Assembly: GCA_950097015.1 (NCBI GenBank)
Contig: CATNEN010000037.1
Coordinates: 4,481,347-4,545,346, forward strand
Origin: Macrostomum hystrix
Taxonomy: Eukaryota; Platyhelminthes; Macrostomidae
Length of the DNA: 64,000 nt
Direction of reading: 5' to 3'
Part shown: positions 1 to 9,479 of the stretch, in pieces
Layout of the letters: each line of letters starts with the position of its first letter
Position numbering within the stretch: the stretch's first letter is position 1
The notes under the pieces: generated by a model
The model's input: the letters and a program-made list of their open reading frames with translations, nothing else
Told to the model about the DNA's origin: nothing
The model's database searches: none
Program-made: the position numbers and the translations under genes

Positions 1-1609
1 CCGCCGTAGCGTGTGAAGTTACGACTAGGTCGCGCTGTAGGCCGCGAGTGTCCTTTGCCAGGTGATAATTGCAGGCGCCAGCATTGCCGATGCATTTCCG
101 GTGGCAGCGCTTGTTACACTGGACGCAGCGGCGCGGATGATTGAGCATCCGCTCGAAGCAGACGCTGCACTTGGTGCCGAACAGCTTGTAGGCGTCCCAC
201 TTGTGACCATAGGAGCCGCCAGCCGAGTCAACCACCTGCTGCTCCGGCAGCTCAGATGTTGATTTTCGCTGCTTGTGGCCGCTGCGGCTAACATAATTCT
301 GCATGTTAGATTCAACCGAGGAGCTCCGCGGAATCAGCGGCGGATGGTTGGTATTCATGATGTTGTAGAGCAGGCGCGGACTAGCCGGCGGCGGCGTTCC
401 GCTCAGCGACCGGTTCGGCTGGTTGGCCGGACCCGGCGTGGCCGGCAGGGAACCGCTGTTGACGGAGGCGGCCGTCGAGATGCCGCCCTCCGGACTTCGC
501 CGCATCGGAGAGTCCACCGAGTTGACGCCGGCCAGATCGGAGGAGCCGGGACCGCCGAGTGTCGACGAAGCGGCGGTGGACCCGTCGACATCGGCTAAGC
601 CGCCGAGGCCGGCTCCGCCAATGTCAGAATCGTCCGTTGTCCCGCCAACCTCGCCTTGCGGCGGCGTCGTCGGACTGGCGGACCTCGGACTGGCCACTGA
701 CGGATAGGCGACCTCAACCAGCGAGTTGGGCGCCTCTAGAAACTGCTGATAGTACTGCTGCACCAGCTGGTAGCAGCGCACGCAGCGCTCCACGGTGCTG
801 TCTGGTGTCTGCAACTCGGCCAGCAATTCCAGCAGGCGCGGCTTGTCCAACCGGACCAGCTCGAGTAGGGTCCAGTTGCGAACCACCTGGGTGGCAATAA
901 TTCAAGCGGAGTAGACTAAATGAGAGTGTACATGTGAGAGTGTGACTGACGATGAAGGCGAAGTCAAAGTCAGTGCCCATTCCGCTGACGCCTGAGCACA
1001 CATGTACACTGATACCACCGTGCATTGGCACACACTCTAACAGGTGTGTACATCTGCGCTGAATTTTTCATTGTCATGTATTGTGCACTCCCTTAAGGGA
1101 CTTTGTGTCTAGAGGTAAAACAGCTTTAACCGCTCTGCCACTCACTCTCTAAACGAAAAGGATACAAGTACCGTAGAAAGATACAGGTAACCCAAATTAC
1201 AAATAAAATGAAATACACATTTATTTTCCGAGGAAGCCTAGAAGTCCATAGTCTCAATAAATCCGAATAGACGGAATTAACTAACCTGCAGCACTGCCCG
1301 TTCCTCGAGCTCTACAACGTGCATCAGCCACTGGTCAGTCTTGGGAATGGCGCAGGCCTGTCGCACCTCGGCAGCTTCCTCGGGTGGCATCCGACTCAGG
1401 GCGCAGAGCTGATCTGCGTAGAAGGCGCACAGTTTAGCCTCGGCCTGCTGGCATTCAACTGGCGGAGCTCGGTGCTGGCCGAGCTGGGAGCACAGCCGGC
1501 GAAGGGGTATCAGTTCCTTGTCCACAGTCAGGTTGATGAGGTTCTGCACGTGCCGACAGTGGGTGGCCAACGGCCTGGATTCCACCGCGGCAGAGTTCAA
1601 AGCTGACAT
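1..1609 (-). CDS. KSR: Kinase suppressor of Ras (KSR), 5' two exons, partial at left edge
   Basis: KSR is the scaffold pseudokinase that brings Raf, MEK and ERK together at the membrane. Exon 1 is 1609-1286 (108 codons, ATG start) and ends CAG|GTTAGT. Exon 2 starts at 886 after CCCAG, in phase 0, and stays open to the window edge (about 295 codons). Residues from about 17 to 150 resemble the KSR-specific CA1 region: a helical stretch (HVQNLINLTVD, ECQQAEAKLCAF) followed by WTLLELVRLDKPRLLELL and a Cys-rich helix. A Ser/Pro/Gly-rich linker follows. Then comes an atypical C1 zinc finger (His, KCSVC, RCVQC, RCHRKC) at about positions 220-90. The kinase-like domain would lie beyond the window. 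The order CA1, Ser/Pro linker, C1 separates it from Raf, which has a Ras-binding domain before C1. The 399-bp intron carries a SINE. Splice sites and phase agree; the family call is by pattern recognition. Confidence 0.85.
905..1158 (-). repeat. SINE-A copy 1 (tRNA-derived) in KSR intron 1
   Basis: On the minus strand a tRNA-like head with the A-box-type motif TGGCAGAGCGGTTAA (near 1140-1125) is followed by body motifs shared with the copies at 25.9 kb and 55.5 kb: CAGATGTACACACCTGT, GAGTGTGTGC, and TGTGTGCTCAGG..TCAGCGGAATGGGCA. The B-box segment looks deleted or degraded. It lies wholly inside the KSR intron and in the same orientation as the gene. Confidence 0.7.
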
Positions 1610-4600
1610 GCCTTGAGCAGGCCGGTAATTGGCTACTGTCTTGCAATAATCAGTTTATACTAAAACTTGGCAATGAGGATCGCCTGCTGAGTCTAAAATA
1701 ATGCACTACTAGACAGCGAAACGGCACCAGTGGCCGCCTCGCTTTGCTTCTCCCAGCTGGGACAATGCAGACTCTGCAAATCGGTACAGTTCACAAATTA
1801 TAGGTTGATGACGGGAGTACAAGTAGGTACATAGAGCAGAGACTATAAGTTTTTGTAATCTAGTAAGTCATATTTGCCATGTGCCAAGGAGACTAATTGT
1901 CATTGGCAATTGTCATTGGCATTCTCTTCGAATTTGTACTATACTATAGAATCCAGAATATGTAAGCCAACATATCCATCATTTAAGGAATACAACTTCT
2001 ATGAGCTCTGTAAAAATAACAATTCCACAATGTGTTGAGTATAATATATAGTCTTATTTAAAGCTTAAGTGCATGTATAAAATCACAATGCACTTTAGCC
2101 ATCAAAGCAAATCCTTATCAGACTCCAAAGTAAGGAGCCAACTAACTTAGTTAGACCTAAGAATCACTTCAACAAAAACAAGTATCCCAATATATGTTCC
2201 TATTATAGACTGTCATATGGAATAGGCCTAAAATACTAAAAAAAGCTGAAAACCATGATGTCTCAATGCTAATGAAAACAGGATCTTTATATATATAACT
2301 GCTTGATATTGTTTTTGAAATTCACAAAATAGAAATGTATCTAAATTTTAATATCTTGTAGTATTGATATTGGCATAAATAGCAACTAGTTAAAATAAAC
2401 CTGTTCAATTTTTCATCAAACGTAATCTTGACTATTATTACAGAAACTTGACTATTGTGTTATGAAAATATATTGATATAGAACAAGAATTGTTTTGCTT
2501 GATAAATATGCTAAATAGTATAGCTTAGCTAACATATATTTTTAGAAGAAAAAAATAGAATTCAAATTGCTGACAATAACTTAAAAATAATAAAGGCCCC
2601 AAATTGATTTATCTTTTGTAACTACAACTATATCAACCCATTTTTCATCTTAGAAATCAAACTAGACCTAGAAAGAAATTCAGCATTTTTATATTGTATA
2701 AGGTACCTTATTATATATAAAAATTTAGGCCGATACCTTATTTAATGTTGTAATAAATCACATTTATTTTATGGCACATAGCATGACACTATATAACATA
2801 TCAATAGGCTAGATATATCTCATGATCATGTATTTTGACATTCAAAAAAACATTTTCAGAAAACTTAAGTGACTAGGCAAGGTATCAAAGTCCAATAGAG
2901 TCCGAGTCAAAAAGGTTGGTCTATCACACTGAAATTGAACTACTTAATAGAGCCAATTACCAAACTTGTGGCAGTCAAGAAAAAGATATTCTTGACACAA
3001 ACTCTTGAAGAAAAGTTTCAAATAAAGTAAAGAACAGAAACATTGCCAACATGTCACTGAATTCCAAATATATAAATAATTGCTAGTCAAAGTCTCAGAC
3101 TAACTTAAAGGGCTTTATTTTTTTATTATAATACCCTTTGCTAATTCTGTGTTGACTTATTGACTATTTAGCAGAATATTGAGGTTTAGTAACTTTAGAA
3201 AAACTTTAGCAAAATCATTTCAATTAGATAACATTATTAATAATTGTTTAATGCTTTGCATATAAGCCATAGTATTTAAGGAAAGTAGCTGAAATTAATT
3301 AGTTAACAATAATTTGTACAATAAAAAAACTTTTTATTAAGTTTCTGACTGAATGAATAAACTACAAGACTAACTCGTACATTCTTTTAAATAAAGTCAC
3401 ATTTTAAATTGTTTTTTACACAACTTAGGGGTTAAATTAAGATTTTCTTTAGTCACAAATTTATTTTCGTGAAATGATAAAGTACTAGCAGTTTAAAGTA
3501 CTTTCAATGCTTCATAGATGATAGCTATTTGGTATAGATGAACACGTCAAAATAATAGACAAAACAGACAATAGACAAAATAGACAAAGTTTCGATTTCC
3601 ATGCTTCTTTTTAGTACTAAAATGGTATGTTTATGAAAAAAATCATTTCTGATTCAGTAATCAGTAATGTCAAAAAAATCGCAGAAATTTGCAATCGCAC
3701 AGGTGCCTAGATTTTTAGAGTAGCTTTGCAGAAAACCTGGATAAGTTTCGAAGAATATATATTTTTGTTCCGGTTTTGAAAGTAAACTTACGCATTATAA
3801 CAAAAACGTACAATAATTACGATAACTAGACATAAGTAGGCGAATGCGTGACTAAACTCAAGCGCATTCCTAAAAATACTACTGCTGGCAAAGACACATC
3901 AAGTACAATAGTTTTCGCAAAAACTAACTTAATATTTTACATTTTTGATACAATGCCCTTTGATAATTTTAATTGTTAGAGAGCTAAACTATAACTAACA
4001 TTTAGTCGCAGTTTAGTAAAAATTATATTATTAATTTATTCTAATTTTATCAGGGGCATCAATAAAAAACAAATTGCATCAAGACAAAGAACAGTCTTTT
4101 CGGTAATATAATTTAGTAGGCAAATATTAATATTACTATTATATTAATATTATATTACTATTAATATTAATATTAATATTATAAATATTAAAAAAATATT
4201 ATATAAGGATTTCGATATGTATTTGGTTTGGTACCTAGATTTGAATTAAAAAACTAATAGAAGTCAAGATTTACTATTTAAGAAATTAATATTAACATAC
4301 TGTAATGCTTGTCTCTTTGTCTTTCGAAGTATTAAAAGTCGTATTGAACAAAAAATTTTACTTTTCTTGGCGTATCAGTAAATATTCTTTGTTCCGACTG
4401 ATGCACGCCTCAATGGTATTCCTGTAGTCGTGAGTGTCTAGAAACGGAATTTAGAAGTGCACTGGCTTGAGATATGGTAAAATTTTTGCGCATGATCAAA
4501 TTTGAGTCAAAATGTGTTTGTGATACGAGCAGTATACGAGCGAGGGGTGGGTATGGATAATCAGTCGTTGGTTGAATCCGGAAGGGCACTGCTTGAAGAT

Positions 4601-4647
4601 GTTTGCATGGCAACGCGCCTATTGTTTCTCAGACATATTATTAGTGA
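1610..4647. other. AT-rich intergenic DNA between KSR and the Ly6 gene
   Basis: About 3 kb upstream of KSR and downstream of the Ly6-like gene. It is strongly AT-rich and without a convincing exon. Near 4125-4200 there is a dense run of AATATT/TATTAA palindromes. KSR promoter elements must lie near 1610-1800, but I see no clear TATA box. Confidence 0.6.
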
Positions 4648-6243
4648 TCAAAAGCTGCGGAAAGCATTCAGCAATCCGCCAGCAGCAGCAGTAAGCAGCA
4701 TCAAAGAGACGCCGCCAATGGCATCGATAGACCTAGCCGAGTTGCAGCGATCGCCAGCACAGACACACTCAATGCTAGCCGTGACGGCTGAGTCGGTGCG
4801 TGAGCATCCCGTCCATTGCGGTGATTCGACGCAGTACTTGTACTCCAAGTTGCGCACTGTGCCTGCAAGAAATTGGATAGAAAATTGGATAGACAGGTTG
4901 ATACTCGTAGAAATGACACCTATAATATAGTTATTCCAATTGCGCCAGTTTTATATCCAGTGCCACAGCCACAGCTATTGCTATGATTTAGTGAAAGGCA
5001 GCGATTAATCTCTATCCAGTCTATGGACTGGTGGACCGCCACACCCACCTACATTTCTACCCCAGCTAATGCGGGTACCCATTTTAATTTACAACCGGGT
5101 TAACTGAAGCAACAAGAAATAAAGGCATTTCTCAAGGTCAAGGACACAAAATGTTTCCCATTGGGCTGAGATTCGAAGTTCGGACCTCTCCGTCAAAAGT
5201 CCGAGGCTCCCGACCACAAGGCTGCAAGCTCCCTTGCGATATACAGATACGAGCCATAGGAGGGAATTATTGCCTCTATCGATTTTCCACGTTTCATGGG
5301 ATTCTCATTTACAAACAAAATCTAAATCATGATATCACAATAATACAAAAGAACCTGCCTCGTAGGCCTACGTAAGTTAGTTTTTGCGGCGGCTTGGGGT
5401 TCCACACTCGTAGCTTTCCGCAGGCGGTACTGAAAATTATTTCGATTCACCTTATAGTAATGAATGGAGCTTACTAAAGAGGAAAACCAGCCTTGTCTAT
5501 TTTCTGTATATGGCTAAAAGACTGGCTGTTCACCTTTGGGGATCTGGGGGGATTGATATATAGTTAATCTTTGGGGATCTGGGAGGATTGATATATAGTT
5601 AATGTTTGGGGATCTGGAAGGATTGGTAGTTATTCTTTGGGGATCTGTTAGGATTGGTAGTTAATCTTTGTGGATCTGACAGGATTGTTAGTTAATCATT
5701 GAGGATCTGACAGGATTGTTAGTTAATCTTTTAGGATCTGACAGGATTGTTAGTTAATCATTGAGCATCTGACAGGATTGTTAGTTAATCTTTTAGGATC
5801 TGACAGGATTGTTAGTTAATCATTGAGGATCTGACAGGATTGTTAGTTAATCTTTTGAGGATCTGGCAGGATTGTTAGTTAATCTTTAGGAACTGAGAGG
5901 ATTAGCTATTTACCTTTAAGAATTTATAGTAGTATATTATGATTATAAGACTACACCAAGGCATGGACACGGGTCACCTCACCAGTTTCTCTCCGCGTAG
6001 GTGACCTTAGCGGTCAGGTTGTTGCTGGGAGCACAGTTAGACAGCTGGTTGCCGGGACACACGTAGCAGACAACTGCCATTGTCGAATGCGGCAGCGGAA
6101 GCAGGCCTGTAGAATATTTTATTGCGAATTCACAAACCTAATCAGTTTATTTACCAATAACTAATACAAAAAGTCAACTTAATCTTACAGCACGCGAAAA
6201 CGATGCAGGTCAGTAGATCAGGAAGAGAACACCCGCAAGCCAT
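4648..6243 (-). CDS. Ly6/uPAR-domain GPI-anchored protein, spliced
   Basis: A small three-finger-fold surface protein. Exon 1, 6243-6189, encodes a signal peptide (starts MACGCSLP, hydrophobic LLTCIVFAC) and ends at GTAAGA with one base left over. Exon 2, 6106-5983, joins in phase and completes the signal peptide, then gives VVCYVCPGNQLSNC, the typical CxxC start of a Ly6 domain, and an N-glycosylation site NLT; it ends TG|GTGAGG. The last exon, 4862-4648, after TTCTTGCAG, gives KYCVESPQWTGC, then the diagnostic ECVCAGDRCN, then a hydrophobic tail (IGGVSLMLLTAAAGGLL) typical of GPI-anchor addition. Exons 2 and 4 do not join in phase. A middle exon starting at 5429 after TTTTCAG restores a Cys at the junction and adds CTAC; its donor is uncertain (5347 fits the phase but is a weak site). 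About 159 residues in total. The plus-strand frame 4502-4930 is a shadow of the last exon. Confidence 0.7.
5015..5236 (-). repeat. SINE-B copy 1 (tRNA-derived, palindromic core)
   Basis: Read on the minus strand, a tRNA-like head contains GCCTTGTGGTCGGGAGC (A-box region) and GGTCCGAACTTCGAATCTC (B-box region). Body motifs are GGGAAA..ATTTTGTGTCCTTGA, then AAATGTAGGTGGGTGTGGCGG and the near-palindrome CAGTCCATAGACTG (plus 5017-5030). The same head, body and core order occurs at 25.66-25.85 kb on the plus strand. It sits in the last intron of the Ly6-like gene. Confidence 0.7.
5515..5925. repeat. Tandem array, about 31-35 bp unit
   Basis: Roughly a dozen diverged copies of a unit of the form ATCTTTGGGGATCTGGGAGG plus ATTGATATATAGTTA. 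Later copies shorten to about 31 bp, with GACAGGATTGTTAGTTAATC. It lies in the intron between exon 2 and the tentative exon 3 of the Ly6-like gene. Confidence 0.85.
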
Positions 6244-7165
6244 TTTCGGTAGAAACTAAAAGTCATTCTTTGTCTTTTTTGCTACAAATTATTTTTTTTA
6301 AATGAGAAAAAATGTTCTCTGCAAAGTACACGAGACACGAGTGAACCTTTAACAGGTCTCACCAATTAAGCAGCTTATACAGCTCAGTAAGTTGATGCGC
6401 CACGCAGTGAATCCTGTAAAGGTAAGCTTTTCTACTTCGTAAGTGAGGATGCGGAAGCCAGCAGCGCCTAACGACAGGAAAATCTACAGAGCGGGGTTAG
6501 ACTCACTTCAGCGCCTTTATACAAGTCAAGCATTTTCATTTTCTTCTCCAGGACACTGCACTCACACACGCATTGAGCGTGTACCTGTAAGTAGGAAAGA
6601 GGACGCGCAGCGAGAGGACCAATCCTGCAGTAGGCCACGTTGAAGAGCTCAATTTTAGGCATCACTATATTCTCTTCAACTTTCGTTGCTAGCTCTTTCC
6701 TCTCATTTAATATGCAGTTTTCTACCCTGCAGTATCCAATGGAGTTTAGTCAAAGTTCACTTCACATCTCCTCACTAAATCCCCAAGCCGATCTATCTAG
6801 TTTCATCCCATCTCTCTAACATTAGAGAGAAGCTTTCACAACCTGTCCATCTTTCTTGCCTCTTGGAAGTTTGAACCGAGTGAGTTGTCATTTAATATTA
6901 TTGTGAAGACAAATTAATACCTCGCAAAAATGTGTGATCGTGTATACATAGAAACGATTTATTAGCAATTTTAATTATTATAAATAGTTAAGCCACGACA
7001 ATAGAACAATCTACAATGTTGTGCTTTTTACAAAAAAAATAAACTTAGAACTGCTGCTAGGCATTGCTGATGAGAGAAGAAAAGTACAGAATGAGTGCAA
7101 AACCAAACACTAACAAAAATCGCACTTAGAACTAAGTCAAAAGAGTTATACTCGTAATTGTCGAC
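6244..7165. other. Intergenic DNA between the Ly6-like gene and the innexin
   Basis: No convincing exon. The sequence just upstream of the Ly6 start reads ATGACTTTTAG on the minus strand, which could serve as a 5'-UTR or trans-splice acceptor. AATAAA on the minus strand at 6963-6958 is a plausible innexin polyadenylation signal, about 200 nt past the stop. Confidence 0.4.
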
Positions 7166-8578
7166 TCACACAGACAGTAGACCGCTCTCATCAGCTCCGG
7201 CGATACCATAGACATTGGAGCTGCGGTGCAGCATCTTGCCAGCGATGTCATCGTTGGCCGGCAGCGGCAGAGGCATCTTCTCAACGGCGGCGCAGTCAGC
7301 GGCGGCAACTTTGTCCGTGGTTGCCGAGCATACATTCGAGCCGTAGCAGCTGCTGAGATCGCAGCCGCGGAGCTTGCCGCGCCAACGCTGGTAGAGCTGG
7401 CGGACAACCTCGGTTGTGATGACCTTGTCGGAGCCTTGGCTGAGCATCAGCACCAGGAATACGCCATCGTGTCGTAGGAACTTGGAGATGAAAGCCTTAA
7501 CAGTCTGATGGTCGGGCTGCAGGTGCGGATCTGACAGGCGCAGAAAGCGTTTGACGAAGGCCACCCGGTTGCAGCTACTCACTAGACGGAACAGCCACGT
7601 GCCGATGTTGATCAGGGTGACCGAGCCCATTATTAGGAACCAGAAGAACAGGATCACATAGATCTTCTCGTTCAGGATGTTCACTGGCAGGGTGCACTGG
7701 CCGATATAGGCATTGGAGCTGCCCGGATCTATGTGCAGACTGATGTAGCATAAGGTGTGAAGTGGGAACAGGGCTGGCACCTGAACGTTTCTGCCTGCGT
7801 GCAGCACCATCACCCAGCCATAGGTTAGCAGGCCCTGCTGCTGGAAGCCAAGAAATGCTGACATGAACAGCAGCTGGCCAATAGCGTTGGCCAGGCACAG
7901 CAGCTTAACCAGGATGTAGAGCAAGGTCAGCATGGTGCCCATGCGCTTGCTGGGCACCAGAAAGCTGCACCGGTTGTACACAGCCGACTTCAACCTCTGT
8001 AGGCGTCCATGGCGGAATTCGCGGTTGTAAACTAGCATGCGTTCGATGATGTCAGCGATGCGAGAAGCCTGCTCGCGAAAACAGCGGTCAGTGCTAGTCT
8101 GGGCCTCAGCAGCCAAGCGAACTAAGCTGTATATGTCTGATCCGAAACGATGGCTGCAGATCATCTGCCAGATTACTTTAGGCAAGTAGGAGATAGCGCA
8201 TTGTAGAAGCAAAGCAAACGGTACCCATTGATAATAAGTCAGTAGTTTGTCAGACATTGTACTTTCCCAATAGCTCTCTTGCTCGTTGAAGTCCTTGAAG
8301 CCAGTGAGTTTATTCATGCCATTTTTCGAGTATCTATAAGTCCCATGAGCCCAGCAGTAGCTTTCAGAAAAATCTAGAAATCCATTCGGATGGTGCTGCT
8401 GATTTCCAGAGAAAACACAGTGCATCGGCCGTCCAACAAATTCTTTGCCAAAGACGACGAGGCTACACAAGATCAAAAGCATCGGCGTCCAGACGAAATT
8501 CAGGTGGTCAGTGATGTCCTCAGCGCCTGGCTTTGCAGCCTTTCGAAAGCCTTTAATATATTCTACTAAGCTGCTCAT
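7166..8578 (-). CDS. Innexin (gap-junction channel protein)
   Basis: Innexins form gap junctions and hemichannels in the plasma membrane of protostomes. The frame is single-exon, 470 codons from the ATG at 8578 (protein starts MSSLVEYIKGF). An in-frame GTG four codons earlier lies partly in the transposon target-site duplication and is not the start. Visible hallmarks are TM1 (FVWTPMLLILCSLVVFG); first extracellular loop with GRPMHC and SYCWAHGTY; the signature YYQWVPFALLLQ at the start of TM2; TM3 around LYILVKLLCLANAIGQLLFM; second extracellular loop with HTLCYISL and YIGQCTLPVNILNEKIY; and TM4 (VILFFWFLIMGSVTLINIG). Two loop cysteines per loop are present. The cytoplasmic tail is about 120 residues and of low similarity. 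Length is normal for the family. The upstream leader is interrupted 19 nt before the ATG by a hAT transposon. Confidence 0.95.
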   Translation of the reverse strand: MSSLVEYIKGFRKAAKPGAEDITDHLNFVWTPMLLILCSLVVFGKEFVGRPMHCVFSGNQQHHPNGFLDFSESYCWAHGTYRYSKNGMNKLTGFKDFNEQESYWESTMSDKLLTYYQWVPFALLLQCAISYLPKVIWQMICSHRFGSDIYSLVRLAAEAQTSTDRCFREQASRIADIIERMLVYNREFRHGRLQRLKSAVYNRCSFLVPSKRMGTMLTLLYILVKLLCLANAIGQLLFMSAFLGFQQQGLLTYGWVMVLHAGRNVQVPALFPLHTLCYISLHIDPGSSNAYIGQCTLPVNILNEKIYVILFFWFLIMGSVTLINIGTWLFRLVSSCNRVAFVKRFLRLSDPHLQPDHQTVKAFISKFLRHDGVFLVLMLSQGSDKVITTEVVRQLYQRWRGKLRGCDLSSCYGSNVCSATTDKVAAADCAAVEKMPLPLPANDDIAGKMLHRSSNVYGIAGADESGLLSV

Positions 8579-8589
8579 TTTCGGTTTCA

Positions 8590-8597
8590 CTCCCTGA
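8590..8597. repeat. hAT target-site duplication, left (CTCCCTGA)
   Basis: Identical 8-bp copies of CTCCCTGA flank the hAT element, here and at 13253-13260. Eight bases is the hAT-superfamily duplication length. Confidence 0.93.
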
Positions 8598-8700
8598 TAG
8601 GGATGCCAAAAACCGTGCTCTTTTGAGAACCGGTTAACCGGTTTTAAAAACCGTATTTTTCAGGAAACCGGTTTTTAAAAACCGGTTTGTGCGTCAATTT
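8598..8700. repeat. hAT left terminal and subterminal repeats
   Basis: The inverted terminus TAGGGATGCC is followed by CCGGTTAACCGG (8629-8644 region) and three further AAACCGGTTTT-like stretches. The mirror arrangement at 13145-13252 has the same motifs in opposite order. Confidence 0.85.
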
Positions 8701-8920
8701 CGTAAACAAATAACAAATGAACTTGCGGCTTTAAAATGCATGCTAGATACCTCTTTTACATATTTGTCATTTGTTTCCCCCTGCTTTGTTTGACCCTTGA
8801 AGGCTTTGACTTGCTGTTGCTGTTTAATATTATAATTTGCGAAGCATAATACTATTGAATAAATTAATAAGTTATAATAAACACGAGGCACGAATCTGAC
8901 TAATAATGTCAGTGACGTGC

Positions 8921-8926
8921 TTTATT
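8921..8926 (-). promoter_or_regulatory. Possible polyadenylation signal of the transposase gene
   Basis: AATAAA on the minus strand about 555 nt after the transposase stop codon and still inside the element. If used, it would limit read-through into the innexin. Confidence 0.35.
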
Positions 8927-9479
8927 GTCATTTCATTCTCTTAATTCGTTGGCAACTTGGCAATTGGCATCAGCCAGCATTCTCACATTTCAGACAGTCA
9001 TGTTTTTTTCTTCAAAAATTATTCGGCATTTGGCATTGGAATTGGCGCAAGCAAACAAAAAACAAGATAAAGAAAAAGACCAGACACAGACACAAAGACA
9101 ATTTTGTCGTAAAAAATTGCGCAACAAACCCTGCAGGCTTCAAGCTACAAACTAGTTTCTACTCTACTCGAACTCGAAGTGCATGTGTATAGGAGTTTAG
9201 CTACTTCCATATCTTCTACTCTACTCTATCATTTTTCCACACTATTCCACTCAACTTATCTCATCTGCTGTCATTATCCTGCTCAATCTAAATGTATCTC
9301 TTCTTATTGTCAACTTCTCAAAACTCTTTCACTCTTCAGTCTTTTCTTAGTAATCCAACTCTAATATGGTCATGTGACTCATGTCCTATTCTAGGACAAT
9401 TGACTTTTAACTTAATTTCACTTCCATAAGTCCTTGAAATGTTTGACAATACAGGGAGGGAAATGTGAATGCAATGCAA

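Noticed and set aside
4502-4930. 142-codon plus-strand frame as a gene
   Set aside because: It is antisense to the Ly6-type last exon, whose Cys pattern, acceptor and GPI tail are much better evidence of coding; the plus frame has no recognisable domain.
8917-9192. Plus-strand gene inside the hAT element
   Set aside because: No domain, low-complexity AT-rich sequence, opposite to the transposase, within the element's 3' non-coding part.
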